Below, piece after piece: positions 19,038 to 28,789 of a DNA stretch of 64,000 nt. The stretch comes from a bacterium (GTDB lineage Bacteria > Bacteroidota > Ignavibacteria > SZUA-365): the NCBI GenBank assembly GCA_020444325.1, contig JAHLLD010000005.1:1-64000 (forward strand), given 5' to 3'. The position numbers were made by a program, and so were the translations under genes. The notes under the pieces were generated by a model, which searched no databases, was not told the origin of the DNA, and saw only the letters and a list, made by a program, of their open reading frames with translations. Every line of letters begins with the position of its first letter. The first letter of the stretch is position 1.

Positions 19038-20297
19038 ATGAAACGCACGACACTGCTCGCACCGGTGTCGCTTCTCACCGCGACACTGCTTTTTTTTATC
19101 ACGCTGCCATTCGAACAGGCGTTCCTGGGCGGACTGCTGCATGCGTTCGCCGAGGCTGCGATGATCGGGGGACTGGCTGACTGGTTTGCCGTCGTCGCGC
19201 TGTTTCGTCATCCCTTCGGTCTTCGCATTCCCCATACGGCCATCATCCCCAAGCATCGCGCCAAGCTGACCGGGGGCATCATCGACATGGTGCAGAACCG
19301 CTGGCTCACCAAGGAAACCATACTCGAGCATTTTTCTTCCTGGAGCATCTCCTCGGCACTGCTCAGGGCTCTTGAACGCGAGGAAAACCGGGCCTCGCTG
19401 CTGCGCTTTCTACGCGGCGTTCTTGCCGAGCTGCTGCGTGATGTTGAGGACGAGCGCCTGGCACGAAACATCGGCGCCATGCTGCGCACACACGTCCAGA
19501 CCGACGATCTGCTCCGCTGGATGCGTGCCGCTGCGACGCGCGGCATCGAAGGCGGTTGGCACCGTGCACTGTTCACGCATGCCATCGGACAGGCAGCGAG
19601 CTGGCTGGAGACGCCGGATGTGCGCCGCGTCATCATCACGCAGCTGCGCAGGGTGGCGGAGGACTATGCGGACAATCCTCTTCGTCGCCTCGGCAAGTGG
19701 ATGGCCGAGAGTACGAACACCCTCAACTATGACGATCTTGCCGAAGCCATCGTTGCCACGCTGAACGAGGAGCTGCGCCGCATGCAGGAAGATGAGGCGC
19801 ATCCGGCGCGCGCTGATTTCGAGCGCTGGCTGACCGGCGCTGTCGCGACGCTGGAAGACAACGGCCTGCTGCGCGAGCATGTGCATGCATGGCGCATGGA
19901 AATGTTCGAGGGAGAACAGGCGACGGAACTGCTGCGGGCACCGATTGCACGTGTGCGCGACTGGCTGCTGCGCGATATCGAGGCGGAACACTCCATCATC
20001 ATGCAGCAGATCGCCGCTGCGATGGACCGTGGACTCCAGCGCTTTGGATCCAATCCCGATGCGCAGGCGCGGGTGGATACATGGTTGCGTGAGCGGGCGG
20101 CGGATATCGTCGAGCGCTATCATGGAGAAATCGGCGCTATTGTCGAACGCAACCTCGCCCGTCTCGACGACGAACAGCTGGTGCGGCAGATAGAAGAAAA
20201 GGTCGGCGGAGACCTCCAGTTCATCCGTGTCAACGGCGCCGTGGTCGGGGGAATGGTGGGTGCGATCATTTATCTTTTCAAATATTTCGTGATGTAG
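19038..20297 (+). CDS. DUF445 family membrane protein
   Basis: 419 residues. The N-terminus has two hydrophobic segments ([44 protein letters not shown]) with the DUF445 signature [19 protein letters not shown] and [15 protein letters not shown] long helical, charged central region and a C-terminal membrane segment ([19 protein letters not shown]) follow. The family, including E. coli YjiN, sits in the inner membrane with a coiled-coil-like soluble part; its role is unknown. Only 7 bp separate it from the downstream RNA methyltransferase gene. Confidence 0.92.
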   Translation: MKRTTLLAPVSLLTATLLFFITLPFEQAFLGGLLHAFAEAAMIGGLADWFAVVALFRHPFGLRIPHTAIIPKHRAKLTGGIIDMVQNRWLTKETILEHFSSWSISSALLRALEREENRASLLRFLRGVLAELLRDVEDERLARNIGAMLRTHVQTDDLLRWMRAAATRGIEGGWHRALFTHAIGQAASWLETPDVRRVIITQLRRVAEDYADNPLRRLGKWMAESTNTLNYDDLAEAIVATLNEELRRMQEDEAHPARADFERWLTGAVATLEDNGLLREHVHAWRMEMFEGEQATELLRAPIARVRDWLLRDIEAEHSIIMQQIAAAMDRGLQRFGSNPDAQARVDTWLRERAADIVERYHGEIGAIVERNLARLDDEQLVRQIEEKVGGDLQFIRVNGAVVGGMVGAIIYLFKYFVM

Positions 20298-20304
20298 GAA
20301 GCAC

Positions 20305-21117
20305 ATGCAGCTGCAGCACATCGATACACTCGACCTCCCGGAACTGGAACCCTACCGCACCCTGCGCGAGCGCACGCAGCACTGGAAAGGCGATCATGTC
20401 GTCGCCGAAGGAGAAAAAGCTGTGCGCGCACTGCTGCAATCCGAGCTCGTGCCGATTTCGCTGTTGATGAACCAATCATGGCTGCATGCGCTCGAACCTC
20501 TGCTGCAGGATCAGCGCTACGCCGCCACGACAGTGTATCTCGGTGATGACGCGCTGCTCGATGGCATCGTCGGCTTTTCCCTGCATCAGAGACTGCTTGC
20601 CGCCGCGCCGCAGCCTCCGAATCCCACACTCGAGGATCTGCGCGGTGGCGCACACGGCAGGAAGGTTCACGTGGCGCTGGAGGGACTGGCGGATGCGGAA
20701 AATATGGGGATGATACTGCGGAATTGTGCGGCGTTCGGCGTCGGCAGCATGGTGGTGGGAAGTGACAGCTGCAGTCCCTATTTGCGGCGTAGCGTGCGCG
20801 TATCGCTGGGCAATGTGTTCTCGCTGCGCATTCACCGCTGTGAACATCTGCTCGAAACGCTGCAGCGCTGCAGGGAGGAACTCGGCTGGCGCATTGTCGG
20901 GACAACACCGCGGGGTGGTGCGCACGTTCTGCGTGAGCAGCGGGAGATGGGTGGAGAAATCTGTCTGCTGTTCGGGAGCGAGGCGGAAGGACTGACCCCT
21001 GAAGCGCTGGCGTTGTGCGATGAACAATTCACCATTCCCATGCGCGGCGGGGTTGACAGCATCAATGTCGCCAATGCCGTCGCCGTGTCGCTGTATGAAG
21101 CGACACGGCACGGCTGA
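20305..21117 (+). CDS. TrmH/SpoU-family RNA 2'-O-methyltransferase
   Basis: 270 residues. The C-terminal SPOUT domain has the three family motifs: GLADAENMGMILRNCAAFGVG (motif 1), LLFGSEAEGLTP (motif 2) and IPMRGGVDSINVANAVAVSLYE (motif 3). It transfers methyl from S-adenosylmethionine to a ribose 2'-OH in rRNA or tRNA. The N-terminal ~100 residues look like the substrate-binding extension seen in RlmB/TsnR-like members. Which RNA is modified cannot be told from sequence. Probably co-transcribed with the DUF445 gene. Confidence 0.93.
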   Translation: MQLQHIDTLDLPELEPYRTLRERTQHWKGDHVVAEGEKAVRALLQSELVPISLLMNQSWLHALEPLLQDQRYAATTVYLGDDALLDGIVGFSLHQRLLAAAPQPPNPTLEDLRGGAHGRKVHVALEGLADAENMGMILRNCAAFGVGSMVVGSDSCSPYLRRSVRVSLGNVFSLRIHRCEHLLETLQRCREELGWRIVGTTPRGGAHVLREQREMGGEICLLFGSEAEGLTPEALALCDEQFTIPMRGGVDSINVANAVAVSLYEATRHG

Positions 21118-21151
21118 CGAATTTCAGGGAAATGATTCGGGGGAGGGGAAA

Positions 21152-22219
21152 TCAGAGTTCGAGCTTTGCGGCCTGCAGCACTTCCTTGCTGCCCTTGCTC
21201 TGGAGAAAGACGACGGCTTCGAGATGATCCGCATTCCATTCGTCATCAATGGTAATGCTGCGCTGGAAGGTCGACAGCTGTCCGTTTCCGATGGTTACGG
21301 TTTCACCCTGGGCGTCAGGATACATGCGACGCATAACTTCATAGTGAATATTCTCGGCGTTTCCGTCGTTGTATTCTATCTCGCTCTCCGTCACCGCAGT
21401 ATGCAGGCGCAGATCGGAATATCCGGACGTACTGATTCCCGTTACTCGAATGGTCAGGGAAATGACATTTCCTTCTTTTGAACTCTCGAGCTCGATCTTC
21501 GCGCCGGCAGGTTTCTGCATATCCACGTCGGTGGAAGAAATCCAGTTTGACGCTCTGTTCGAAATCATTTCTCCACCGACCCAGCCGTTCGGTGCACCGT
21601 ACTGCGCAGGCGGAATGGGATCGAAGAGATAATCCACGCGCGGCTTCGACCACTCCGAGCTGTGATGCCACAGCTCGTCGGTGGAACGCGGCCACCAGAC
21701 GTGATACTTGATGGTGGCGACACGTTCCCTGTACACTGCTGACTGCATGGCGGTATGCCAGGTTTCATTCTGGGGTGCACAGGGACCGCAATTGGCACTG
21801 GTGACGATTTCCATCAGGGACATGCGTGGCACTTCTTCGACCTGTGTATCACCTTTTTTAAGGGTCAGCTTGGTCTGCCCCATATTGCCGGCGGCGTCGT
21901 AGGCAACGGCCTTCAATTCATGGCTGCCTTCGGATAGCGGTTCTGCCTCGAAGCTGCTCTGCCAGGGTTCGCCGGTCAGTGTGGCGAACACTGTGCCGTC
22001 GAGGGAAATCTCGACTTTCTGTACAGCATCATTGTCCGAGACGGTGACAATGACGTCCACCGTTCCGACGGAAAGGGAATCCGCACTTGTCGGGGTGGTG
22101 AAACCGATGGTGGGAGCCTGGATGTCTTGACCCGGTTCGTTTACGGCTTTCACGTCGCAGCCCTGCAGCGCCATGGCGAGCAGGAAGACGGTGAGAACGG
22201 GGTAGCGGAAATATTTCAT
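21152..22219 (-). CDS. Omp28-like lipoprotein with Ig-like domain and CGPC motif
   Basis: 355 residues. Lipoprotein signal with lipid Cys21 (LAMALQGC). Residues ~30-125 form an Ig-like domain (PTIGFTTPTSADSLSVGTVDVIVTVSD ... GSHELKAVAYDAAGN). From ~130 a thioredoxin-like region contains CGPC at 144-147, as in Omp28-related envelope proteins (EIVTSANCGPCAPQNETWH). The C-terminal half is beta-rich. The CxxC suggests a redox role outside the inner membrane, but Omp28-type proteins have no proven activity. GAGGT lies upstream of the ATG. First in a minus-strand series with DUF58 and TPR genes. Confidence 0.82.
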   Translation of the reverse strand: MKYFRYPVLTVFLLAMALQGCDVKAVNEPGQDIQAPTIGFTTPTSADSLSVGTVDVIVTVSDNDAVQKVEISLDGTVFATLTGEPWQSSFEAEPLSEGSHELKAVAYDAAGNMGQTKLTLKKGDTQVEEVPRMSLMEIVTSANCGPCAPQNETWHTAMQSAVYRERVATIKYHVWWPRSTDELWHHSSEWSKPRVDYLFDPIPPAQYGAPNGWVGGEMISNRASNWISSTDVDMQKPAGAKIELESSKEGNVISLTIRVTGISTSGYSDLRLHTAVTESEIEYNDGNAENIHYEVMRRMYPDAQGETVTIGNGQLSTFQRSITIDDEWNADHLEAVVFLQSKGSKEVLQAAKLEL

Positions 22220-22256
22220 GGGAGGTACCTCTGTAGCAGATTCAACGGGAGAACGG

Positions 22257-23168
22257 TTATCCCCCTATTTTGCGTCGTTTGTTCAGGTATTCAAACAGGG
22301 CGGTATCGAACGGGGTTGCGGTATCGAGCAGGACGTAGTCAATGCGCTGCTCGCGGCATTCCTTCTTGTAGCGGGCGATGAAATCACGCATGGCTTCCTG
22401 GTAAGCACGCTGTATCTGGTAGGGCTGCGTCATCATCTCTTCATTGTTTTCCATATCCCGGAAAATCGCGTCACGTCCGAAATCGAAATTCCGTTCCCGC
22501 GGATCAAGGATGTGGAAAAGGATAACTTCGTGCTGGTTGTAGCGGAAATGTTTGAGTGCGCTCAGCACCTGGTCGGGATCGTCGAAGAGATCGCTGAAAA
22601 TCATGACGAGTCCGCGGCGGTTCAGCCGTTCGGCAGCCATGTTCAACGCGCGTCCCGTACCCGTGGCATGTGCCGCCTGCAGCTTTTCAAGTTCGAGAAG
22701 AATGGTCTGCAGGTAGACTTTCGTGGAATGCGGCGGCATGAATTTCTGCAGCTGCTCGTCATAGGTGAGCAGTCCCACCGCATCCTGCTGCCGCATCATC
22801 AGGTATGACAGGGCGGCGGCGAGGTAGGAGGCGTATTGCAGCTTCGTGATGTTGCCTTCGGACTTGAACTCCATCGAACGGCTGGTGTCGAGAACGAGAT
22901 AGCTCTTGAGATTCGTCTCTTCCTCGAACTGTTTGATGTAGTACCGGTCGGTACGACCGTACACCTTCCAGTCGATACGGCGAATTTCGTCGCCTGGCAT
23001 ATACTGCCGGTGTTCGGCGAATTCGACACTGAAGCCGTGATAGGGACTTTTATGCAGGCCCGTGATGAATCCTTCCACCACCAGGCGTGCCCGCATCTCC
23101 ATGGTGGAAAGGCGGGAGACAACATCGGGACGCAGATATGTGCTTCTGTTGTCCTGTCTCATGGGCAA
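22257..23168 (-). CDS. DUF58 domain protein
   Basis: 303 residues, no signal. It contains the DUF58 core (FAEHRQYMPGDEIRRIDWKVYGRTDRYYIKQFEEETN) and a VWA-like metal-site motif LDTSRSM. DUF58 proteins usually accompany MoxR AAA+ ATPases and membrane VWA proteins in chaperone-like modules. No moxR lies in this window, though the neighbouring TPR protein is typical company. It starts 3 bp after the TPR gene ends, so translational coupling is likely. An alternative Met two codons downstream is possible. Confidence 0.92.
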   Translation of the reverse strand: MPMRQDNRSTYLRPDVVSRLSTMEMRARLVVEGFITGLHKSPYHGFSVEFAEHRQYMPGDEIRRIDWKVYGRTDRYYIKQFEEETNLKSYLVLDTSRSMEFKSEGNITKLQYASYLAAALSYLMMRQQDAVGLLTYDEQLQKFMPPHSTKVYLQTILLELEKLQAAHATGTGRALNMAAERLNRRGLVMIFSDLFDDPDQVLSALKHFRYNQHEVILFHILDPRERNFDFGRDAIFRDMENNEEMMTQPYQIQRAYQEAMRDFIARYKKECREQRIDYVLLDTATPFDTALFEYLNKRRKIGG

Positions 23169-23171
23169 TGG

Positions 23172-23672
23172 TTATTCAGAGGCCTGCGGCGAAGAGTTCT
23201 GCAGGGATTCGAGCAGCTCTTCCGGCGTTTTCCCGAGGTTTTCGAGTTCGAAACGCGCGGTTTCCGCCATGGAACTGTCCGGATACTGCTGCAGATATTT
23301 TTCATACGCCACGCGCGCGCGCTCGTAATTCCCGAGCTCGTTTGCATACGTGAAGCCGGCTATGAAAAGCCCGCGATGCGCAAACGTGCTCTGCGGATAT
23401 TTTTCAGCGACCAGCTCGTACGTCGTCGCGGCCTTGAGTTTGTCTTTCTGTTCGTTGTAATACAGTGCTGCGGAACGGAACAGCGCCTCCGGTGCTTCTT
23501 CTGCATCCGGTGTGTCCTTGACGATTTGCTCGTACAGAGCGAGTGCGTCAGTTGCCTTCCCGTCTTCCTCGAGACCGCGTGCCTTGGAGAACATGTCACC
23601 ACTGTCACTGCCTGAGGAGCAGGCAGCGAAAAGCACGGCGGTGATGGCAAGAAGAGAAAGTACAGTTTTCAT
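23172..23672 (-). CDS. TPR-repeat lipoprotein (BamD/YbgF-like)
   Basis: 166 residues. The start at 23672 gives a clean lipoprotein signal (MKTVLSLLAITAVLFAAC, lipid Cys18); an in-frame upstream extension lacks signal character. About three tetratricopeptide repeats follow (KATDALALYEQIVKDTPDAEEA; KLKAATTYELVAEKYPQSTFA; NYERARVAYEKYLQQYPDSS), matching BamD/YbgF-type periplasmic scaffolds. At 166 residues it is shorter than BamD (~245). It is coupled to DUF58 downstream. Confidence 0.85.
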   Translation of the reverse strand: MKTVLSLLAITAVLFAACSSGSDSGDMFSKARGLEEDGKATDALALYEQIVKDTPDAEEAPEALFRSAALYYNEQKDKLKAATTYELVAEKYPQSTFAHRGLFIAGFTYANELGNYERARVAYEKYLQQYPDSSMAETARFELENLGKTPEELLESLQNSSPQASE

Positions 23673-23754
23673 GCTTGTGCCAAAGGTTGTGAAGCAAAAC
23701 AACTTATCACTTGGTGTGGCAACAAGCAAGGTAGCTGGACGTCGCCCCACCGCG

Positions 23755-24462
23755 TCAGAAAAAGACAATTTTTACCAGCAATCCCATGAGAACAGCGCCA
23801 AATACAGGTTTGATTACCTTGCTGCCGCCGCGGATCGCAAGTCCCGCTCCCGTCCATGCGCCGGTGAGATTCGCCACGCCCATGGGCAGCGCGATATGCC
23901 AGTACAGCTCCCCGCCGACCACGAAAGCCAGGATGGCGGCATAGTTGCTGGCGAGGTTGAGGAGTTTCGCATGCGCCGTGGCCCGCAGAAAACCGAAGCG
24001 GAAAATAAGCACGAAGCCGAAAGCGAGGAAAGAGCCGGTTCCAGGACCGAAGAACCCGTCGTAAAAGCCGAGTACAAAAGCGAACAGTCCCGCGATAAGG
24101 TAATGCATGCGACGAAGGTCCCGCTTCTCGTCTTTCATCCCGAAATCCCTGCGAAGGAAGGTTACCGCAGCAACGATGACGATGAGAATGGGTATGATGG
24201 CGTTGAGCGAGGAGGCCGGGACACGCAGTACCGTCCACGCGCCTGAGTAGCTGCCCGCAAAAGAACACGCGAAGCCCAGGATCCCGAGGCGCAGAAGGAC
24301 GTATCCGCTGCGAATGTATCGCAATGTGCTTACCGTGGTTCCGATGGCGCTCTGAACCTTATTGGTCGCAAGTGCGATATGTGGCGGCACACCCGCCGCG
24401 AGCAGGGAGGGCAGTGTTATCAACCCGCCTCCTCCGGCCATGGAATCCACGAGTCCGCCCAT
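23755..24462 (-). CDS. TauE/SafE-family permease (start uncertain, possible ACG start at 24510)
   Basis: 235 residues from the first ATG; a polytopic inner-membrane protein of the TSUP/TauE-SafE family with the N-terminal repeat MGGLVDSMAGGGGLITLP and GTGSFLAFGF. The family exports or takes up sulfite, taurine-derived or other small organic anions; substrate unknown here. The ATG at 24462 omits most of the usual first helix. In-frame codons upstream encode WLTYLFLIAAGF, completing it, with no ATG, GTG or TTG among them. An AGGAG at 24517-24521 stands 6 nt before an ACG codon at 24510-24508. Either ACG initiates, or ATG was mutated or misread. Confidence 0.88.
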   Translation of the reverse strand: MGGLVDSMAGGGGLITLPSLLAAGVPPHIALATNKVQSAIGTTVSTLRYIRSGYVLLRLGILGFACSFAGSYSGAWTVLRVPASSLNAIIPILIVIVAAVTFLRRDFGMKDEKRDLRRMHYLIAGLFAFVLGFYDGFFGPGTGSFLAFGFVLIFRFGFLRATAHAKLLNLASNYAAILAFVVGGELYWHIALPMGVANLTGAWTGAGLAIRGGSKVIKPVFGAVLMGLLVKIVFF

Positions 24463-24544
24463 GAACCCGGCGGCGATGAGAAACAGGTATGTCAGCCAGT
24501 CGGGAGTCGTTGTATTCTCCTGTCAGTATTTCCAGGAAACCGGT

Positions 24545-25435
24545 TCAGCGAAGGAAAAGGACGGCCACACCAGCCACCGCGACGACGGCGCCTCCGATGG
24601 CGCGCAGGCTCAATTTTTCATGGTAGAAGTACCGCACAAGGGGAAGCATGATGATGGGTGGCAGTGCCATGATGGTCGTTGCCACCGCAACTTCAGTATA
24701 CGCGATGGCGATGAAGCTGAAGGTGATGCCGAGAAAGGGACCCAGCACGGCACCTGCGGCAGTGTATCCAAATGCGGTCGGATTGTTCTTGTACACGGTG
24801 AACGGGTTGCGGTACCAGCGCAGCAGCAGCGCCGCGGGGAGGAAGATAATCACGGCCGTACCGATGCGCACGGTGGTTGCGACGAGTCCGTGAATGGGAG
24901 CCTCGACGAAGGCCAGCTTGGCGAATATCAGTCCTGAAGCCTGTCCCATCGCACCGAGCAATGCGAACAGCAGTCCTTTCGGTGTCACGTTGTACCGCTC
25001 CGCGGCGGCGGGACGCCGTTCGAGTACGACGATGGCCACACCGGAGATGGTGACGACCATACCGATAATCACCTGCAGCGAAAGCGACTCATCGAGGAAG
25101 GCCAACGCCATCAGGGCGGTAAACCCGGGAACGAGCGACATCACGAGCATGGACACGCGTGCACCGATATCCTTGAAGGCCCGGAACAGGAAACTGTCGC
25201 CGAGCACGAGTCCGACGATGCCGCTGTACGTCAGGTTGAGCAGCTGCGAGGATGACATGCGCAGGTCGAGCCCCATGACCAGAACGGAAAGCAACAGCAG
25301 CACGAGCGCAAGTATCATGCGTGAAATATTCACCTGAATGGAGCCGACGCGTGTGGTCGCCTCGGTGAATACCATGGATGTTCCCGACCACAGAAATGCG
25401 GTCAGCAGTGCGCTGAATTCTCCAAGAAAGGGCAT
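24545..25435 (-). CDS. DMT-superfamily (EamA) transporter
   Basis: 296 residues with about ten hydrophobic helices arranged as two EamA repeats (MPFLGEFSALLTAFLWSGTSMVF ... ; GLLFALLGAMGQASGLIFAK ...). Inner-membrane drug/metabolite-type exporter; substrate not predictable. Same strand as, and 16 bp downstream of, the VOC-protein gene, so the VOC and transporter genes may be one transcript. No clear Shine-Dalgarno. Confidence 0.92.
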   Translation of the reverse strand: MPFLGEFSALLTAFLWSGTSMVFTEATTRVGSIQVNISRMILALVLLLLSVLVMGLDLRMSSSQLLNLTYSGIVGLVLGDSFLFRAFKDIGARVSMLVMSLVPGFTALMALAFLDESLSLQVIIGMVVTISGVAIVVLERRPAAAERYNVTPKGLLFALLGAMGQASGLIFAKLAFVEAPIHGLVATTVRIGTAVIIFLPAALLLRWYRNPFTVYKNNPTAFGYTAAGAVLGPFLGITFSFIAIAYTEVAVATTIMALPPIIMLPLVRYFYHEKLSLRAIGGAVVAVAGVAVLFLR

Positions 25436-25450
25436 AAAATAATGTGCCGG

Positions 25451-25822
25451 TTAGTGCGGGGAATGCAGTGCGATGCGATTTCCTTCCGTATCGCGGAAGA
25501 CCGCCATGTAGCCGACGTCTTCGGAGATCTGCGTTTTCGGCATCAGCACCTGCGCGCCGCCGGCTTCCGCACGCGTGAGCATGGGATTGAGATCCTCACC
25601 GGCGTTGAGATAAATCATGACGCCCTGTTCGGACGGCATGTACCATTCATGTTTGACGATGGCGCCTGTGACGCCTTCCTCCTGCCAGTTACCCAGGAAA
25701 CCGAACAGCGCGCCGCCGATTTCCTGCTCTTCGATGGTGATGCCGAGCAGCTTCTCATAGAAACGCTTGGCCCGGTCGAATCCCTCAACAGGGATTTCAA
25801 ACCAGCTGATAGTGTTTGCCAT
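25451..25822 (-). CDS. VOC-fold (glyoxalase/bleomycin-resistance-like) protein
   Basis: 123 residues covering one glyoxalase/VOC domain pair of beta-alpha-beta-beta-beta units (ISWFEIPVEGFDRAKRFYEKLLG ... MIYLNAGEDLNPMLTRAEAGGAQVLMPKTQI ... GYMAVFRDTEGNRIALHS). Candidate metal ligands are the early Glu in FEIPV and the Glu in DTEGN. Members act as dimers on varied substrates; this resembles PhnB/YdcJ-like unassigned VOC proteins. No substrate inferred. Confidence 0.9.
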   Translation of the reverse strand: MANTISWFEIPVEGFDRAKRFYEKLLGITIEEQEIGGALFGFLGNWQEEGVTGAIVKHEWYMPSEQGVMIYLNAGEDLNPMLTRAEAGGAQVLMPKTQISEDVGYMAVFRDTEGNRIALHSPH

Positions 25823-25863
25823 ATGTTCTCCAGTGCTTAATGGACGCCTGAAACAGTGTTGTG

Positions 25864-28695
25864 CTATCCTGCTGCCAGGATTTCGCGGAGGAAGCGGCCT
25901 GTGTAACTCGAAGCGACCTTGGCAACGTCTTCCGGTGTACCTTCAGCAACGATTTCTCCACCTTGTTCGCCGCCCTCCGGACCAAGATCTATCAGCCAGT
26001 CAGCACATTTGATGACATCGAGATTGTGTTCGATGATGAGTACGCTGTGACCGGCTTCTATCAACGCGTTGAAACAATTGAGCAGTTTGCTCACATCGTG
26101 GAAATGCAGTCCTGTCGTCGGTTCATCAAAAATGAACAGGGTGTGTCCGTCGCTGCGTGAAGACAGGTGCAGCGCAAGCTTGAGACGCTGCGCTTCCCCG
26201 CCGGAAAGCGTCGTGGCAGACTGTCCCAGGCGCATGTATCCGAGTCCGACATCGTCGAGCACCTGCAGCTTGTTCGCCACGCGTGGGACGCTTTCGAAGA
26301 ACACAAGGGCTTCGGTCACCGTCATGTTCAGCACATCTACAATATTCTTTCCGTTGAAACGGATGTCAAGGATTTCCTTTTTGTAGCGCGTGCCCTTGCA
26401 GGATTCACATTCGAGATAGAGATCCGCCATGAACTGCATTTCCACCTTGATCGATCCATCGCCTTCGCACACGTCGCAGCGTCCCCCGGGCACATTGAAG
26501 GAAAAGGCGCCGGGAGCGTATCCGCGCAATTTCGCAGCCGGGGTGGAAGCGAAGAGATCCCGTATGCCATCGAAAGCCTTCAGATAGGTGATGGGATTTG
26601 AGCGCGGTGTGCGTCCGATCGGCGACTGGTCCACCATCTCTACATGCTTGATGCGCTTGTGACCGGAAAAGCCCGAGAAACTGCCGATCTCTTCCTCGAA
26701 CGCGCCATCGATTTCCTTTTTCAATCCACCATACAGGATATCATGCACCAGCGTGCTTTTCCCCGAGCCGCTCACACCGGTGACGCAGGTGAACACGCCG
26801 ATCGGGATGCGGACGTCGATTTCCTTAAGGTTGTTCTGCCGGGCCTGCTGAATCGTCATGCGGCTTTTGCCTTTACGGCGGGACGTTGGAATCGGAATGG
26901 TGAGTTTGCCGCTGAGGTACTGACCGGTGAGCGATTGCTTTCTGCGCTTGAGCTGTCCGAGCGTCGTCGCGGCTACGATTTCTCCACCGTTTTCGCCGGC
27001 GAGAGGACCAATGTCGACGATCATATCGGCGACCTGCATCATTTCGGCGTCGTGCTCGACGACGATTACGGTATTCCCGCTGTCACGGAGCGACTGCAGA
27101 ATGCTTATGAGGCGCGTGTTGTCGCGCGGGTGCAGACCGATCGTCGGTTCGTCGAGAACATACATGGAGCCGACCAGTGAGGAGCCGAGCGACGTGGCGA
27201 TGTTGATGCGCTGCGCCTCACCACCCGAAAGGGTGTGCGAGAGGCGATCCATGGTCAGGTAGCCGAGTCCGATTTCCGTGAGGATGCGCAGGCGCTTGCG
27301 GACTTCCGTCATGATGCGTCCCGCCACATCCATCTCGAAGGCAGTGAGTTCCACGTCATCGAAAAACGCATGCAGGCGATCAATGGGCATGCTGACCAGG
27401 GTGCCAAGACTGCGTCCCGCAACACGCACGGCGAGCGCATGAGGCTGCAGCCGTGAACCACCGCAGCTTTCACAGGTGGTGTACCCACGGTACCGTGCCA
27501 TGAGAATGCGGTAGTGCATCTTGTAGTTCTTGGATTCCACCATCTTGAAGAAGCCGCGAATCCCCTTGAAGCCTTTCGCACCGTCCCAGACAAAATCCCT
27601 TTCCCTGTCCTCGAGTTCACGATAGGGCACATCGAGGCGGATGTTATGCTCATGCGCGACGCGTTCGAGGTCGCGCTGATGCTTGCTGTGCTTTGGAGTG
27701 CTCCAGGGCTGTACCGCTCCTTCACCCAGGGTTTTGTTCACGTTGGGAACGACGAGATTCGGATCGATGCCGGTTGTCCGGCCGAAGCCCTGGCAGGTGG
27801 GACAGGCACCGGCGGGACTGTTGAAGGAAAACAGCTGCGGTTCGGGTTCGGCATACGCCGTGCCGCAGACGCTGCAGGCGAAGCGGGAATTAAACGCCCA
27901 TTCCTCGCCATTTTCGAGCAGTCGCACGCGCACGTAGCCGTCCCCCTCGACAAAGGCGGTTTGCAGGGAATCAGAGTAGCGTCCGCTGTCCTTCCCCGCA
28001 CGCCACACGAGGCGGTCGACGAGCACCAGGACTTCGTCTTTCTCCACCTCCAGTGTGTCAGTTTCCTCGAGATTGATCAGCTCGTCGCCGACGACAATGC
28101 GGATGAAGCCCTGCTTGCGCAGATTCTCGAGTTCATCCTCCATACTGTGTCCCTCATGCGCGTGCATGGGAAACATGATGTACAGCTTGCTGCCGTCTTT
28201 CAGCGTCTCGAAGCGCTCCATGACCGTTCGCACGGAGTCGCGCTGCACGAGCTCACCGTCGTTCACGCAATATGTCTTGCCGATGCGCGCGTACAGCAGG
28301 CGCAGATAATCGTAGACTTCCGTGGTGGTGCCCACAGTGGAGCGGGGATTGCGGCTCGTGGTTTTCTGCTCGATGGCGATGGCGGGTGCGATGCCCTGGA
28401 TGAAATCCACGTCGGGTTTGTCCATGCGCTCGAGAAACTGCCGGGCATATGCGGAAAGGCTCTCCACGTAGCGGCGCTGTCCCTCCGCATAAATGGTATC
28501 GAACGCCAGGCTCGATTTTCCGGAACCGCTCACCCCGGTGATAACGATCAACGATTGATGCGGCAGCTCGATATCGATGTTCTTGAGATTGTGGACCCTT
28601 GCGCCCCTGATGATGAGGGAAGAAGCGGCGCCTGTCGCTTTGGATGCGGCTGAGCGCTTTGCTTTCCCTTTTGTTGATGCTTTTTTCGCTGGCAT
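25864..28695 (-). CDS. uvrA: Excinuclease ABC subunit A
   Basis: 943 residues, complete. It recognises damaged DNA with UvrB in nucleotide-excision repair. Two ABC ATPase halves: first Walker A GVSGSGKSS at ~54-62, signatures LSGGEAQRI and LSGGEAQRL, Walker B YVLDEPTIGLHPRD and FIFDEPTTGLH. Zinc modules C-x2-C...C-x2-C at CSVCGTA/CPTCQG and CDVCEG/CESCKG. The ATG at 28695 is preferred to a TTG at 28734. The first ~24 residues form a Lys/Ala-rich tail (PAKKASTKGKAKRSAASKA) absent from typical UvrA, in the style of the H1-like protein at 30733. Divergent from the secreted protein at 28790. Confidence 0.97.
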   Translation of the reverse strand: MPAKKASTKGKAKRSAASKATGAASSLIIRGARVHNLKNIDIELPHQSLIVITGVSGSGKSSLAFDTIYAEGQRRYVESLSAYARQFLERMDKPDVDFIQGIAPAIAIEQKTTSRNPRSTVGTTTEVYDYLRLLYARIGKTYCVNDGELVQRDSVRTVMERFETLKDGSKLYIMFPMHAHEGHSMEDELENLRKQGFIRIVVGDELINLEETDTLEVEKDEVLVLVDRLVWRAGKDSGRYSDSLQTAFVEGDGYVRVRLLENGEEWAFNSRFACSVCGTAYAEPEPQLFSFNSPAGACPTCQGFGRTTGIDPNLVVPNVNKTLGEGAVQPWSTPKHSKHQRDLERVAHEHNIRLDVPYRELEDRERDFVWDGAKGFKGIRGFFKMVESKNYKMHYRILMARYRGYTTCESCGGSRLQPHALAVRVAGRSLGTLVSMPIDRLHAFFDDVELTAFEMDVAGRIMTEVRKRLRILTEIGLGYLTMDRLSHTLSGGEAQRINIATSLGSSLVGSMYVLDEPTIGLHPRDNTRLISILQSLRDSGNTVIVVEHDAEMMQVADMIVDIGPLAGENGGEIVAATTLGQLKRRKQSLTGQYLSGKLTIPIPTSRRKGKSRMTIQQARQNNLKEIDVRIPIGVFTCVTGVSGSGKSTLVHDILYGGLKKEIDGAFEEEIGSFSGFSGHKRIKHVEMVDQSPIGRTPRSNPITYLKAFDGIRDLFASTPAAKLRGYAPGAFSFNVPGGRCDVCEGDGSIKVEMQFMADLYLECESCKGTRYKKEILDIRFNGKNIVDVLNMTVTEALVFFESVPRVANKLQVLDDVGLGYMRLGQSATTLSGGEAQRLKLALHLSSRSDGHTLFIFDEPTTGLHFHDVSKLLNCFNALIEAGHSVLIIEHNLDVIKCADWLIDLGPEGGEQGGEIVAEGTPEDVAKVASSYTGRFLREILAAG

Positions 28696-28789
28696 GGGTC
28701 CTTGCTTCGCTTGGAGTGGGAACAGAATGTACAAACCAAAAAATTACGCGGGGGAAGCGGAAATGCAAAATGCCTGCTATATTTCCTGC

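Noticed and set aside
27514-28653. Long plus-strand frame within uvrA, with similar antisense frames in htpG (37203-38327) and dpp7 (14609-15760)
   Set aside because: They lie wholly opposite strongly conserved genes and have no recognisable motifs.
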